NCBI GenBank assembly: GCA_036171675.1
Contig: JAVHRO010000153.1
Span: 1-7,258 of the forward strand
Direction: 5' to 3'
Origin: Vicingus sp036171675
GTDB taxonomy: Bacteria; Bacteroidota; Bacteroidia; Flavobacteriales_E; Vicingaceae
Length of the DNA stretch: 7,258 bases
Below are positions 1 to 6,477 of the stretch, piece by piece; within the stretch, counting starts at the first letter, position 1; every line of letters begins with the position of its first letter. Under the pieces are notes generated by a model that made no database searches, was not told the origin of the DNA, and saw only the letters and a list, made by a program, of their open reading frames with translations. Both the position numbers and the translations under genes were made by a program.

Positions 1-100
1 TTCGCAACAATCTCCTATTGGTAAATTATTGCTTACAAAAAAAGAGAAGGACTCCTTCTCTTTAAATGGTAAAAATTATGTGATTGAAAAAATCGTTTAA
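1..100 (+). CDS. GreA/GreB-family elongation factor, C-terminal fragment
   Basis: The 5' part lies outside the window; 32 codons and a TAA stop (98-100) are visible. The fragment begins SQQSPIGKLLLTKK and ends GKNYVIEKIV. This matches the end of the GreA/GreB C-terminal (FKBP-like) domain, where a 'SPxGKALLGKK' segment is followed by a short hairpin and a final 'Y-I-I' strand. Such factors bind the secondary channel of RNA polymerase and stimulate cleavage of backtracked transcripts. The N-terminal coiled coil that carries the catalytic acidic tip is not visible, so activity cannot be judged; some Bacteroidota proteins carry only a Gre-like C-terminal domain. The gene converges on yebC and the two share TTAA at 97-100, each using it as TAA. 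Family assignment rests on a short segment and is moderate. Confidence 0.62.
   Translation, partial: SQQSPIGKLLLTKKEKDSFSLNGKNYVIEKIV
37..63 (-). terminator. Intrinsic terminator of ribBA-yebC, inside the opposing gene
   Basis: AAAGAGAAGG (41-50) pairs perfectly with CCTTCTCTTT (54-63) around a 3-nt loop. Read on the minus strand, the stem runs into seven T residues (43-37), the classic intrinsic terminator layout. On the plus strand no T-run follows, so it points leftward. It begins 34 bases past the yebC stop and lies within codons of the convergent GreA-like gene (residues KKEKDSFSL). Confidence 0.8.
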
Positions 101-819
101 TCTACAATAGTAACTTCCATGGTATGATAAACGTTTTGAACATCATCATCTTCTTCAATTTTTTCTAGTAATTTGTTTACTTCCTCTTCTTGTTCTGAAG
201 TAAGTCGTTTGGTAATTTGAGCTATACGTTCAAACCCTGACGATAAAATTTCTTTTTTAGTTTCTTCTAAATGTTTTTGAATAGAACCAAAACACTCGAA
301 AGGGGCGTAAATGATAATTCCATCTTCATCTTCAAAAACTTCTTCAGCCCCAAAGTCAATTAATTCTAATTCTAATTCTTCTACATCAGTACCATCATTT
401 TTGATTCTAAAATTACAAGTATGGTCGAACATAAATACTACAGAACCAGAGGTTCCAAGACTTCCCTCATGTTTGTTAAAATAACTTCTAATGTTTGCGA
501 CAGTTCTATTGTTGTTATCTGTTGCTGTTTCAACTAAAACAGCAATACCATGAGGAGCATAACCTTCTAAAACAACTTCTTTGTAGTTACTAGTATCCTT
601 GTCAGTGGCTCTTTTTATAGCTCTTTCAACATTTTCTTTGGGCATATTAGCTGCCTTTGCATTTTGCATAACAGCTCGCAATCGTGAATTTGATTCTGGA
701 TCTGCACCACCTTCTTTAATTGCCATTACGATGTCTTTACCAATTCTGGTAAAGGTTTTTGCCATTTTTCCCCAACGTTTAAATTTTCGGGCTTTTCTAA
801 ATTCAAATGCTCTTCCCAT
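97..819 (-). CDS. yebC: YebC/PmpR (TACO1, DUF28) family protein
   Basis: This 240-aa protein has the usual family length and is recognisable along its whole length. The N-terminal basic domain opens MGRAFEFRKARKFKRWGKMA, the form common in Bacteroidota. It is followed by the hallmark stretch EGGADPESNSRLR (36-48) and then AANMPKENVERAIKRA (56-71). The middle domain holds GYAPHGIAVLVE (86-97) and NNNRTVANIRSYFNKHEGSLG (102-122); the end is acidic. The family was long called a DNA-binding transcriptional regulator. More recent work on bacterial YebC and mitochondrial TACO1 supports a role on the ribosome, easing stalls at proline-rich stretches; which role applies here is inference. The ATG sits one base after the ribBA stop, so it is second in an operon with probable translational coupling. 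No separate promoter is seen. Confidence 0.95.
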   Translation of the reverse strand: MGRAFEFRKARKFKRWGKMAKTFTRIGKDIVMAIKEGGADPESNSRLRAVMQNAKAANMPKENVERAIKRATDKDTSNYKEVVLEGYAPHGIAVLVETATDNNNRTVANIRSYFNKHEGSLGTSGSVVFMFDHTCNFRIKNDGTDVEELELELIDFGAEEVFEDEDGIIIYAPFECFGSIQKHLEETKKEILSSGFERIAQITKRLTSEQEEEVNKLLEKIEEDDDVQNVYHTMEVTIVD

Positions 820-820
820 G

Positions 821-2035
821 TTATTTATTCATTTTTAACGAATGACCAAGTTTGTCTTTCTTAGTTTGTAAGTAATTGATATTATGTATGTTCGATTTTA
901 TTTCGATAGGTACGTTTTCAACAATTTCTAAGCCGTAGCTAATTAATCCAGTACGTTTTTTTGGATTATTGCTCATTAGCTTAATTTTTGATACGCCTAA
1001 ATCTCTTAAAATTTGAGCTCCAATACCGTAATCTCTCTCGTCTGCTTTAAAACCCAGTTCAAGGTTAGCTTCAACGGTATCTCTACCTTGCTCTTGCAGT
1101 TTGTAAGCCTTAAGTTTGTTCAATAAACCGATTCCTCTTCCCTCTTGATTCATGTAAACAATAACACCTTTTCCAGCTGTTTCAATCATTTGCATTGATT
1201 TATGCAATTGAGGGCCACAATCGCAACGACAAGAACCAAAAATGTCACCCGTCATACATGAAGAATGCACCCTCACTAAAATTGGTTCATCTTTTTTCCA
1301 AGTTCCTTTGATTAAAGCAAGATGATCCATTTCGTTGGTGGTTTGTTTGTAGCCAATCATATGAAAATCACCGTATTCAGTTGGTAAGTTTATTTCAACC
1401 TCACGACGTATTAACGTTTCATTTTTTAATCGGTATGCAATTAAATCTTTTATGGAGATAATTTTTAAATCGAATTTTTTTGAAATAGGAATTAAATCAG
1501 GAAGGCGAGCCATCGTACCATCTTCATTCATAATTTCAACAATAACTCCTGCAGGTTCAAAACCTGCTATTCGTGCTAAATCAATGGCTGCTTCGGTATG
1601 TCCAGCTCTTCGTAAAACACCACCTTTTCGGGCTTTAAGTGGAAATATATGCCCAGGTTTACCTAATTGCTCTTTTTTTGTATTGGGGTTAATCAGTGAT
1701 AGCACAGTTTTGGCTCTATCTTTTGCAGAAATTCCCGTAGTACAATCGTCACCTATTAAATCAACAGAAACGGTAAATGGTGTTTCGTATGCAGCATTGT
1801 TGGCCTGAACCATCAAATCTAACCCTAAATCTTCGCATCTATTTTCAATTAATGGAGCACAAATTAAGCCTCTACCATGAGTTGCCATAAAATTAATCAT
1901 CTCAGGGGTCACACAACGTGCAGCAGCCACAAAGTCTCCTTCGTTTTCTCTATCTTCATCATCAACCACAATAACTATCTTACCTAATTTTATATCGGCG
2001 ATAGCTTCCTCAATTTTGTTTAACTTTGTTTCCAT
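821..2035 (-). CDS. ribBA: Bifunctional DHBP synthase / GTP cyclohydrolase II
   Basis: This cytoplasmic 404-aa fusion feeds both branches of riboflavin synthesis. The N-terminal RibB half (about 1-205) makes 3,4-dihydroxy-2-butanone 4-phosphate from ribulose 5-phosphate; the RibA half (about 210-395) opens GTP to the diaminopyrimidine precursor. RibB signatures are DDEDRENEGDF (25-35), HGRGLIC (53-59) and RRAGHTEAAIDLA (142-154). RibA shows zinc-binding Cys260, Cys271 and Cys273 in SSCMTGDIFGSCRCDCG, the GTP-contact motif NQEGRGIGL (296-304), Tyr311, and the DER motif with Asp332 and Arg334. All expected catalytic residues are present, so both activities are likely intact. I chose the ATG at 2035; an in-frame TTG at 2053 would add six residues but overlaps the -7-like box. 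It is first in the operon with yebC and divergent from ruvX. No FMN riboswitch fits in the short leader. Confidence 0.96.
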   Translation of the reverse strand: METKLNKIEEAIADIKLGKIVIVVDDEDRENEGDFVAAARCVTPEMINFMATHGRGLICAPLIENRCEDLGLDLMVQANNAAYETPFTVSVDLIGDDCTTGISAKDRAKTVLSLINPNTKKEQLGKPGHIFPLKARKGGVLRRAGHTEAAIDLARIAGFEPAGVIVEIMNEDGTMARLPDLIPISKKFDLKIISIKDLIAYRLKNETLIRREVEINLPTEYGDFHMIGYKQTTNEMDHLALIKGTWKKDEPILVRVHSSCMTGDIFGSCRCDCGPQLHKSMQMIETAGKGVIVYMNQEGRGIGLLNKLKAYKLQEQGRDTVEANLELGFKADERDYGIGAQILRDLGVSKIKLMSNNPKKRTGLISYGLEIVENVPIEIKSNIHNINYLQTKKDKLGHSLKMNK

Positions 2036-2050
2036 TAAATTTAATTTTTG

Positions 2051-2058
2051 CAAATTTA
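2051..2058 (-). promoter_or_regulatory. Candidate Bacteroidota -7 box for ribBA
   Basis: The minus strand reads TAAATTTG, an exact match to the TAnnTTTG -7 element of the Bacteroidota primary sigma factor. It lies 15 bases before the chosen ATG, so the leader would be only about ten bases. No TTG stands at the expected -33 distance; the nearest (2072-2070) leaves an 11-bp spacer, which is too short. The match alone is weak in such AT-rich DNA. Confidence 0.35.
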
Positions 2059-2100
2059 ATAATTAGTTACAACCTTATCACTACAGAATTAGAATAATTG

Positions 2101-2514
2101 ATGCCAAAAATATTAGCCATAGATTACGGTCAGAAAAGAGTAGGAATAGCTGTTACCGACGATTTGCAAATTATTGCTAGCGGATTAACTACAGTTCATG
2201 CCAAAGATGTAATTGCATTTTTGGAAGATTATCTTGCAAAAAACAAAGTGGAGACCTTTGTTGTTGGTGATCCAAAGGATTTAAAAAATAATCCTGCTGA
2301 GTCGGCTAGATTTATTGAACCTTTTGTAAAACATTTATCGAAGAAATTTCCAACTATTAATATTGTTCGTATTGATGAACGTTTCACCTCAAAAATGGCC
2401 TTTCAAACTATGATTGATAGTGGTTTAAAGAAGAAAGCTCGTCAAAATAAAGCCTTGATTGACGAAATAAGTGCTACTATTATTTTACAAAGTTATTTGG
2501 AGCGTAGAGGTTAA
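2101..2514 (+). CDS. ruvX: RuvX/YqgF family RNase H-fold nuclease
   Basis: This 137-aa protein has the normal length for the YqgF family, which is implicated in maturing the 5' end of pre-16S rRNA and was first annotated as a putative Holliday junction resolvase. The RNase H-like fold is evident. The first strand carries IDYGQKRVGIA (7-17) with catalytic Asp8; VVGDP (54-58) follows, then IDERFTS (91-97) with the second acidic pair, and KALIDEISATIILQ (117-130) with Asp121. All expected active-site acids are present. An in-frame TTG lies one codon upstream, but the ATG giving MPKILAIDYG is the normal family start. It diverges from ribBA with 65 bp between the starts; no good -7 box is seen on this strand. 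It converges on the beta-barrel gene that follows. Confidence 0.95.
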   Translation: MPKILAIDYGQKRVGIAVTDDLQIIASGLTTVHAKDVIAFLEDYLAKNKVETFVVGDPKDLKNNPAESARFIEPFVKHLSKKFPTINIVRIDERFTSKMAFQTMIDSGLKKKARQNKALIDEISATIILQSYLERRG

Positions 2515-2548
2515 ATTGGCATTAGCGTTTTGTTTTACCTTATCAATT

Positions 2549-2590
2549 CTAAATTATTGTCGAACTCACGATGGTCAAATTTAGGGTTTT
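2549..2590 (+). terminator. Likely ruvX terminator hairpin
   Basis: CTAAATT (2549-2555) pairs with AATTTAG (2578-2584). After a 2-nt bulge, ATTGTCG (2556-2562) pairs with CGATGGT (2569-2575) around a 6-nt loop. The inner stem needs three G-U pairs that form only in plus-strand RNA, which suggests it serves ruvX. A weak T4 run follows. A second 6-bp hairpin (2585-2599) may serve the opposing gene but has no T-run. The rest of this 87-bp gap shows nothing else. Confidence 0.4.
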
Positions 2591-2601
2591 CAAAAAACCA
2601 T

Positions 2602-3183
2602 TTAAAAGGAAAAGCCAGTAGAAATACTTAAAAATTTAGAATAGATGGTGGAGTAGGTGTTCGAATAGTTTAAAAGGTCAATCGATGTGTTTGTTTGTGA
2701 TCGTAATTTATAACCTACTCCAAAATAATAAGCAACTCGTTTTGAAATAAACATTTTTATACCGATTGAAGGGTTTAACAATAAGCCACCAATATTGTTT
2801 CCAGCTTGATTGAAACCAATAGAATAACCTACATTTAAACTAAAATAAGGACTTTCTTTTCCTTTAAGAAGGATAGTTCTAGCATCAATGGTTACTGGAA
2901 ATAATATACTTTTAACGTATTTATCAACTCCAATACCTAATCCTAAAGAAAAATACTCGTTGAATTGATACCCATTAACGGTACGAAATCCATAAGAATA
3001 CTCATTAAAATAGGGTTCTTCGTTATTTATATTTTCGTAACTTGGCGAATAAACGAGTTCATCCAAATTAATATACCCATGGGTTTTATAACTGATTTTT
3101 GGTATGGAATCGTTTTGAGCCTTCAATATGCTCGATAACACAAGTAAAACAACAAATAAAAGACGTGGGCGTTGGGTTTTCAT
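2602..3183 (-). CDS. Secreted outer-membrane beta-barrel protein, unknown role
   Basis: This 193-aa protein begins with a clear signal peptide: basic MKTQRPR, a hydrophobic core at 8-20, and KAQ with probable cleavage after residue 23. The mature part alternates polar and hydrophobic or aromatic residues in strand-like runs: 64-73, 77-86 (YFSLGLGIGV), 94-105, 112-123 (PYFSLNVGYSIG), 132-145, 149-160 (RVAYYFGVGYKL) and 183-193. It ends in phenylalanine, as expected for a substrate of the BAM assembly machinery. About eight strands would fit the small barrels common in Bacteroidota. There is no TonB box, plug domain or enzyme motif, so substrate and function are unknown. It stands alone: convergent with ruvX and divergent from the ABC-F gene. 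The ATG at 3183 is well placed before the signal peptide. Confidence 0.8.
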   Translation of the reverse strand: MKTQRPRLLFVVLLVLSSILKAQNDSIPKISYKTHGYINLDELVYSPSYENINNEEPYFNEYSYGFRTVNGYQFNEYFSLGLGIGVDKYVKSILFPVTIDARTILLKGKESPYFSLNVGYSIGFNQAGNNIGGLLLNPSIGIKMFISKRVAYYFGVGYKLRSQTNTSIDLLNYSNTYSTIYSKFLSISTGFSF

Positions 3184-3356
3184 TTTGAAGGAACTTTGAA
3201 TCGTTTAATAGGGTTGTAACATGGCATAAAATTATTTAAAAACAAAGAACTATTACATGATTAGTGATAACTTTTTATTTGATAAAGATAAAATTCACGA
3301 ACAGCATTCAGTTGCTTGCTTTTTAATAATTTCGCTTTTTTCAAAACCTATATAAT

Positions 3357-4994
3357 ATGATTTCTGTTGATGCTTTATCGGTTGAATTTAGTGGGGAAAC
3401 CTTGTTTAGTGACGTTTCGTTTACTATCAATGATAACGATAAAATTGCCTTGATGGGCAAGAATGGAGCGGGTAAATCTACCATGATGAAAATTATTGCA
3501 GGTGAACAGAAACCCACTAGAGGCAATGTTCGTAGTCCAAAAGATGCAGTAATTGCATATTTGCCACAACATTTGTTAACCAACGACAATTGTACTGTTT
3601 TTGAAGAAACAGCCAAAGCTTTTTGCCAAATTTTTGAAATGAGTGATGAAATTGATGGCTTAAACAAACAATTAGATACTCGCACTGATTATGAATCGGA
3701 CGAGTACATGAAAATAATTGAAAAAGTAACCGAACTGGGAGAAAAATTTTATAGCATTGAAGAAATTAATTACGATGCAGAGGTTGAAAAAGCCTTAATG
3801 GGTTTAGGGTTTAAACGTGCCGATTTTACGCGTCTAACCAGTGAATTCAGTGGTGGATGGCGTATGCGTATTGAATTGGCTAAAATATTATTGCAAAAGC
3901 CCGATTTAATTTTGTTGGATGAACCCACTAACCATATCGATATTGAATCGGTAGTTTGGTTAGAAAATTTTTTGATAAACAAATCGAAGGCGGTAATTGT
4001 TATTTCGCACGACAAAGCATTTATTGACAACATTACCAACCGTACGATTGAGGTTACAATGGGTAGAATTTACGATTATAAAGCCAACTATTCACAATAT
4101 TTACAATTGCGTGCTGATAGGCGTTCTCATCAAATAAAAGCATACCATGAACAACAAAAAATGATTGCCGACAACATGGCTTTTATAGAACGGTTTAGAG
4201 GAACTTATTCTAAAACCAATCAGGTAACCTCGCGAGAGCGGATGTTGGAGAAATTACAAATCATAGAAATTGATGAAATCGATACTTCTGCATTGAAATT
4301 AAGATTTCCTCCTTCCATTCGTTCGGGCGATTATCCCGTGGTTGCTAAAAACTTAAGCAAAAGTTACGGCGATAAAGTGGTATTTAAAAATGCCAACATG
4401 AGCATTGCAAGAGGGGAGAAAGTGTGTTTTGTCGGACGAAATGGTGAAGGAAAATCTACCATGATAAAAGCGATTGTGGGAGAAATAGATGTTGAAGGTA
4501 AATGTGATTTGGGACACAACGCTAAAGTGGGTTATTTTGCTCAAAATCAAGCGGCTTTGCTTGATGGAGAATTAACTGTGTTTCAAACCGTAGATGAAGT
4601 TGCAGAAGGTGATGTAAGAACACAAATTAAAAATATTTTGGGTCGTTTTATGTTTAGTGGCGACGATATCGATAAAAAAGTTAGTGTGCTTTCAGGTGGA
4701 GAACGAACCCGTTTGGCTATGGTTAAATTATTGTTAGAACCAGTTAATGTTCTAATTTTAGATGAGCCTACCAACCATCTAGATTTAAAATCGAAAGAAG
4801 TGTTAAAAGAAGCCTTACTTGCTTTTGATGGTACGTTAATTTTGGTTTCGCATGACCGAGATTTTTTACAAGGTTTGGCTCAAAAAGTGTTTGAGTTTAA
4901 AGACCAACGGGTAATCGAACATTTTGAAACCATTGATGATTTCTTGGTTCGAAATAGAATAGAAAGCTTAAAAGAAATTCAATTAAAAGGGTAG
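3357..4994 (+). CDS. ABC-F family ATPase (two nucleotide-binding domains)
   Basis: This 545-aa cytoplasmic protein has two ABC ATPase domains and no membrane segments, typical of ABC-F proteins that act at the ribosomal E site. Domain 1 has Walker A GKNGAGKST (34-42), signature FSGGWRMR (164-171), Walker B LILLDEPTNH (184-193) with catalytic Glu189, and switch His218. A charged helical linker follows (about 245-310), the P-site-tRNA-interaction region. Domain 2 has Walker A GRNGEGKST (360-368), signature LSGGERTR (445-452), Walker B VLILDEPTNH (465-474) with Glu470, and His499. All catalytic residues are present. There is no C-terminal extension of the Uup kind. It is probably a housekeeping translation factor; the linker shows nothing that marks antibiotic protection, but that cannot be excluded. 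It has its own 173-bp upstream region, shared with the divergent beta-barrel gene. Confidence 0.93.
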   Translation: MISVDALSVEFSGETLFSDVSFTINDNDKIALMGKNGAGKSTMMKIIAGEQKPTRGNVRSPKDAVIAYLPQHLLTNDNCTVFEETAKAFCQIFEMSDEIDGLNKQLDTRTDYESDEYMKIIEKVTELGEKFYSIEEINYDAEVEKALMGLGFKRADFTRLTSEFSGGWRMRIELAKILLQKPDLILLDEPTNHIDIESVVWLENFLINKSKAVIVISHDKAFIDNITNRTIEVTMGRIYDYKANYSQYLQLRADRRSHQIKAYHEQQKMIADNMAFIERFRGTYSKTNQVTSRERMLEKLQIIEIDEIDTSALKLRFPPSIRSGDYPVVAKNLSKSYGDKVVFKNANMSIARGEKVCFVGRNGEGKSTMIKAIVGEIDVEGKCDLGHNAKVGYFAQNQAALLDGELTVFQTVDEVAEGDVRTQIKNILGRFMFSGDDIDKKVSVLSGGERTRLAMVKLLLEPVNVLILDEPTNHLDLKSKEVLKEALLAFDGTLILVSHDRDFLQGLAQKVFEFKDQRVIEHFETIDDFLVRNRIESLKEIQLKG

Positions 4995-5004
4995 AGTTTT
5001 AATT

Positions 5005-5041
5005 ATGGCTTTCTATTTTTTGTAAAAATATAGAAAGCCAT
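5005..5041. terminator. Two-way terminator hairpin between convergent genes
   Basis: ATGGCTTTCTAT (5005-5016) pairs perfectly with ATAGAAAGCCAT (5030-5041). Inside it, one T-T mismatch is followed by four more A-T pairs and a GTA loop. It sits 10 bases after the ABC-F stop and 10 bases before the stop of the opposing gene, so it can serve both. Neither side has a strong T-run, which lowers confidence in intrinsic termination. Confidence 0.62.
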
Positions 5042-5051
5042 TGAGTAAAAT

Positions 5052-5591
5052 TTATTTCACTTTCAACAGCGCTTTTAAATCCACGTTAGCGTCTTCTGTT
5101 GTAACTTCTATATCTCCATCTAACAAAGATTCAAATTCGCCAATAGAGGCATCTTTGGAGTTTTTAAACATTGCTTTGTTGGTTTTATAAAAATCTTTAT
5201 TTGCTTTATCTTTAGGATCTTTAAAATTTGTGAATAATTCAGTAAAGTCAGTATCTTCCACGTATTTGCCTTTATCTAATTTCATCGATTGTGCCAAATA
5301 TTTTCGGGCTTTTAGTGCATGATAAATGGCTTTTTCAAACACTCCACTATTGTACAATTCTGCAGCATGTTTAAAATGGTCGAATGCTTTTGCGATAAAG
5401 GGTTCACCACCTTCTCTCTTTGATTCCTTTTTTAAAGTTACAGCTTCTTTAATAAAAGCAACGGTTCCGTTAACATAATTTTTGGTAGCAGTTTTTTGTG
5501 CTTTTTCTATCTTTTTGTCTTGTCCAAATAGAACTGTAGTTGCTAATATTAAAATGGATAAGACAATTGAAGTGATTACATTTTTTTTCAT
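5052..5591 (-). CDS. Exported Lys-rich protein with a TPR-like helix pair
   Basis: I do not recognise this 179-aa protein as a named family. It starts with a signal peptide: MKKN, a hydrophobic core at 6-22, and FGQ with probable cleavage after Gln24. The mature protein is rich in lysine and helical. Residues 67-103 resemble one tetratricopeptide-type helix pair; the part HAAELYNSGVFEKAIYHALKA shows the usual small, aromatic and alanine positions, which hints at a protein-binding scaffold. The last 50 residues turn acidic (DASIGEFESLLDGDIEVTTED). It has no cysteine and no lipobox, so it is likely soluble in the periplasm or secreted. It is transcribed alone, with a hairpin after it. No exact TAnnTTTG box was found upstream. 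Confidence 0.7.
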   Translation of the reverse strand: MKKNVITSIVLSILILATTVLFGQDKKIEKAQKTATKNYVNGTVAFIKEAVTLKKESKREGGEPFIAKAFDHFKHAAELYNSGVFEKAIYHALKARKYLAQSMKLDKGKYVEDTDFTELFTNFKDPKDKANKDFYKTNKAMFKNSKDASIGEFESLLDGDIEVTTEDANVDLKALLKVK

Positions 5592-5619
5592 CTTTTTATG
5601 ATTTAAGTGGATAGGTTAA

Positions 5620-5637
5620 TTATTAAATTTTTAATAA
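5620..5637. repeat. AT-only inverted repeat upstream of the exported protein
   Basis: TTATTAAA (5620-5627) and TTTAATAA (5630-5637) are exact inverted copies around TT. It lies 29 bases before the start at 5591, so it could be an operator or promoter-proximal site. In DNA this AT-rich it may equally be chance. Confidence 0.3.
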
Positions 5638-5746
5638 AAGAACTGTTTTGTGTGCGGAATGAAATACTATAATAAATGTAGCTTTTTTAATTTAATAATT
5701 CAATACTTTTAGGTTAAATTGTAAGGAGGGTTTTCTATTTTAAATT

Positions 5747-5797
5747 TTTAACTAAGAATTAGTTAAACTAGTAATGCAACTATGTTATTATAATAAC
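5747..5797 (-). terminator. Pair of AT-rich palindromes after the broken beta-barrel gene
   Basis: Two exact inverted repeats follow the ancestral stop at 5809. The first is the 14-bp palindrome GTTATTATAATAAC (5784-5797). The second is TTTAACTAA / TTAGTTAAA (5747-5755 and 5759-5767) with a GAA spacer. Either could form a weak terminator for the leftward gene, but there is no GC in the first stem beyond its ends and no T-run. Confidence 0.3.
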
Positions 5798-5808
5798 GAT
5801 GCTTAAAC

Positions 5809-5964
5809 TTAATTAAGTATTATTTTATAACCAATAGAAAATAAAGCTTCTGATGGTTGAGAGGAATATGTAAAACCATAACGATATTTTAAATTAGTAA
5901 CATATTCGTCATATTTTGAGCTTCTACTTGGAAACAATAATGCCATCGACCAGTATCCATATTT
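5809..5964 (-). pseudogene. Detached C-terminal part of the broken beta-barrel gene
   Basis: One frame over from the preceding reading frame, the minus strand encodes a coherent barrel ending. It runs KYGYWSMALLFPSRSS, then strand-like segments YVTNLKYRYGFTYSS and ALFSIGYKIILN, and stops with TAA at 5811-5809. The aromatic, alternating pattern fits the final strands of an outer-membrane barrel far better than the end of the current frame does. Adding one A to the A4 run at 5965-5962 joins the parts into a 181-residue protein with no internal stop. Confidence 0.72.
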
Positions 5965-6353
5965 TCTAGGCTAAAATTAAAATCTATACCCAAACCAAAT
6001 GTCAATCCGCTAAATGATTTATCGTGTTCTTTTGCATTTGTAATTATCAACACAGCATTAGTTCCATACATGCCAACAATAAAAGGGCTTATTCTTGCCG
6101 TATTTTTATCTGAAATATATCTGCCTTTAAGACCACAATTGTAACCAAAACCAATTAAGTCGTATCCACCACCTCCAAAAATTGCGAGATTTTTATGAAG
6201 CGAAGTTGTAAAATTTATTCCATACCCTCCATAATCTAGACCTATTCCTAAACCCATTGTGGCTTTATCAATTCTTGAAGATGGCTTTATAGTCTTTTGA
6301 GCCGTTAGTTGAATTGTAATAATTGTCAGAAAATAAACGAAGTAATTTCTCAT
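5889..6353 (-). CDS. Secreted beta-barrel protein, truncated by frameshift
   Basis: The open frame gives 154 aa with a signal peptide (MRNYFVYFLTIITIQLTAQ, cleavage near Gln19). Glycine-rich barrel strands follow: 32-40 (TMGLGIGLD), 43-50, 55-63 (NLAIFGGGG), 66-80, 89-100 and 115-127 (SGLTFGLGIDFNF). From about residue 131 the pattern collapses into RWHYCFQVEAQNMTNMLLI, which lacks strand character. The normal ending continues in another frame down to 5809. This is either a real inactivating one-base loss or a base-calling error in a homopolymer; without the last strands the barrel could not close. The function of the family is unknown. A near-match to the -7 box (TTATTTTG, 6372-6365) precedes the start. 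Confidence 0.65.
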   Translation of the reverse strand: MRNYFVYFLTIITIQLTAQKTIKPSSRIDKATMGLGIGLDYGGYGINFTTSLHKNLAIFGGGGYDLIGFGYNCGLKGRYISDKNTARISPFIVGMYGTNAVLIITNAKEHDKSFSGLTFGLGIDFNFSLENMDTGRWHYCFQVEAQNMTNMLLI

Positions 6354-6446
6354 GATTTTTACGGCAAAATAATATTAATATAAGTTTTAAATATCCTCCA
6401 TAATAGAAGGTTGTTCTTTTAGCGGGCGAACTTACATTATTTGCAG

Positions 6447-6470
6447 AAAAAAATAGCTGATTAATATCAG
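6447..6470 (-). terminator. Probable terminator after the DUF2007-like gene
   Basis: On the minus strand CTGAT, a 4-nt loop and ATCAG (6470-6457) form a short stem. CTA and then seven T residues (6453-6447) follow. It starts 7 bases past the stop at 6478. The stem is only 5 bp, but the T-run is strong and correctly placed for leftward transcription. Confidence 0.45.
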
Positions 6471-6477
6471 GTTGAAT

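Noticed and set aside
599..838. A hydrophobic 79-codon plus-strand frame antisense to yebC that resembles a membrane protein
   Set aside because: Its hydrophobicity comes from reading the complement of basic YebC codons; it has no independent support.
1452..1808. A 118-codon plus-strand frame antisense to ribBA
   Set aside because: It is a mirror of the strongly conserved RibB coding sequence and resembles no protein family.
2036..2100. FMN riboswitch ahead of ribBA
   Set aside because: The gap to the divergent ruvX is only 65 bases and AT-rich, too short for the conserved RFN structure.
3341..3685. A 114-codon minus-strand frame antisense to the ABC-F start
   Set aside because: It lies opposite the Walker A region, whose conservation explains the open frame; no own signals are seen.
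5721..5730. Shine-Dalgarno-like AGGAGGG on the plus strand
   Set aside because: No open frame with a start follows it, and genes in this window do not use such sites.
5889..5970. Programmed ribosomal frameshift in the barrel gene
   Set aside because: The local sequence lacks a canonical slippery heptamer with a downstream structure, and small barrels are not known to use recoding. A plain one-base loss is simpler.
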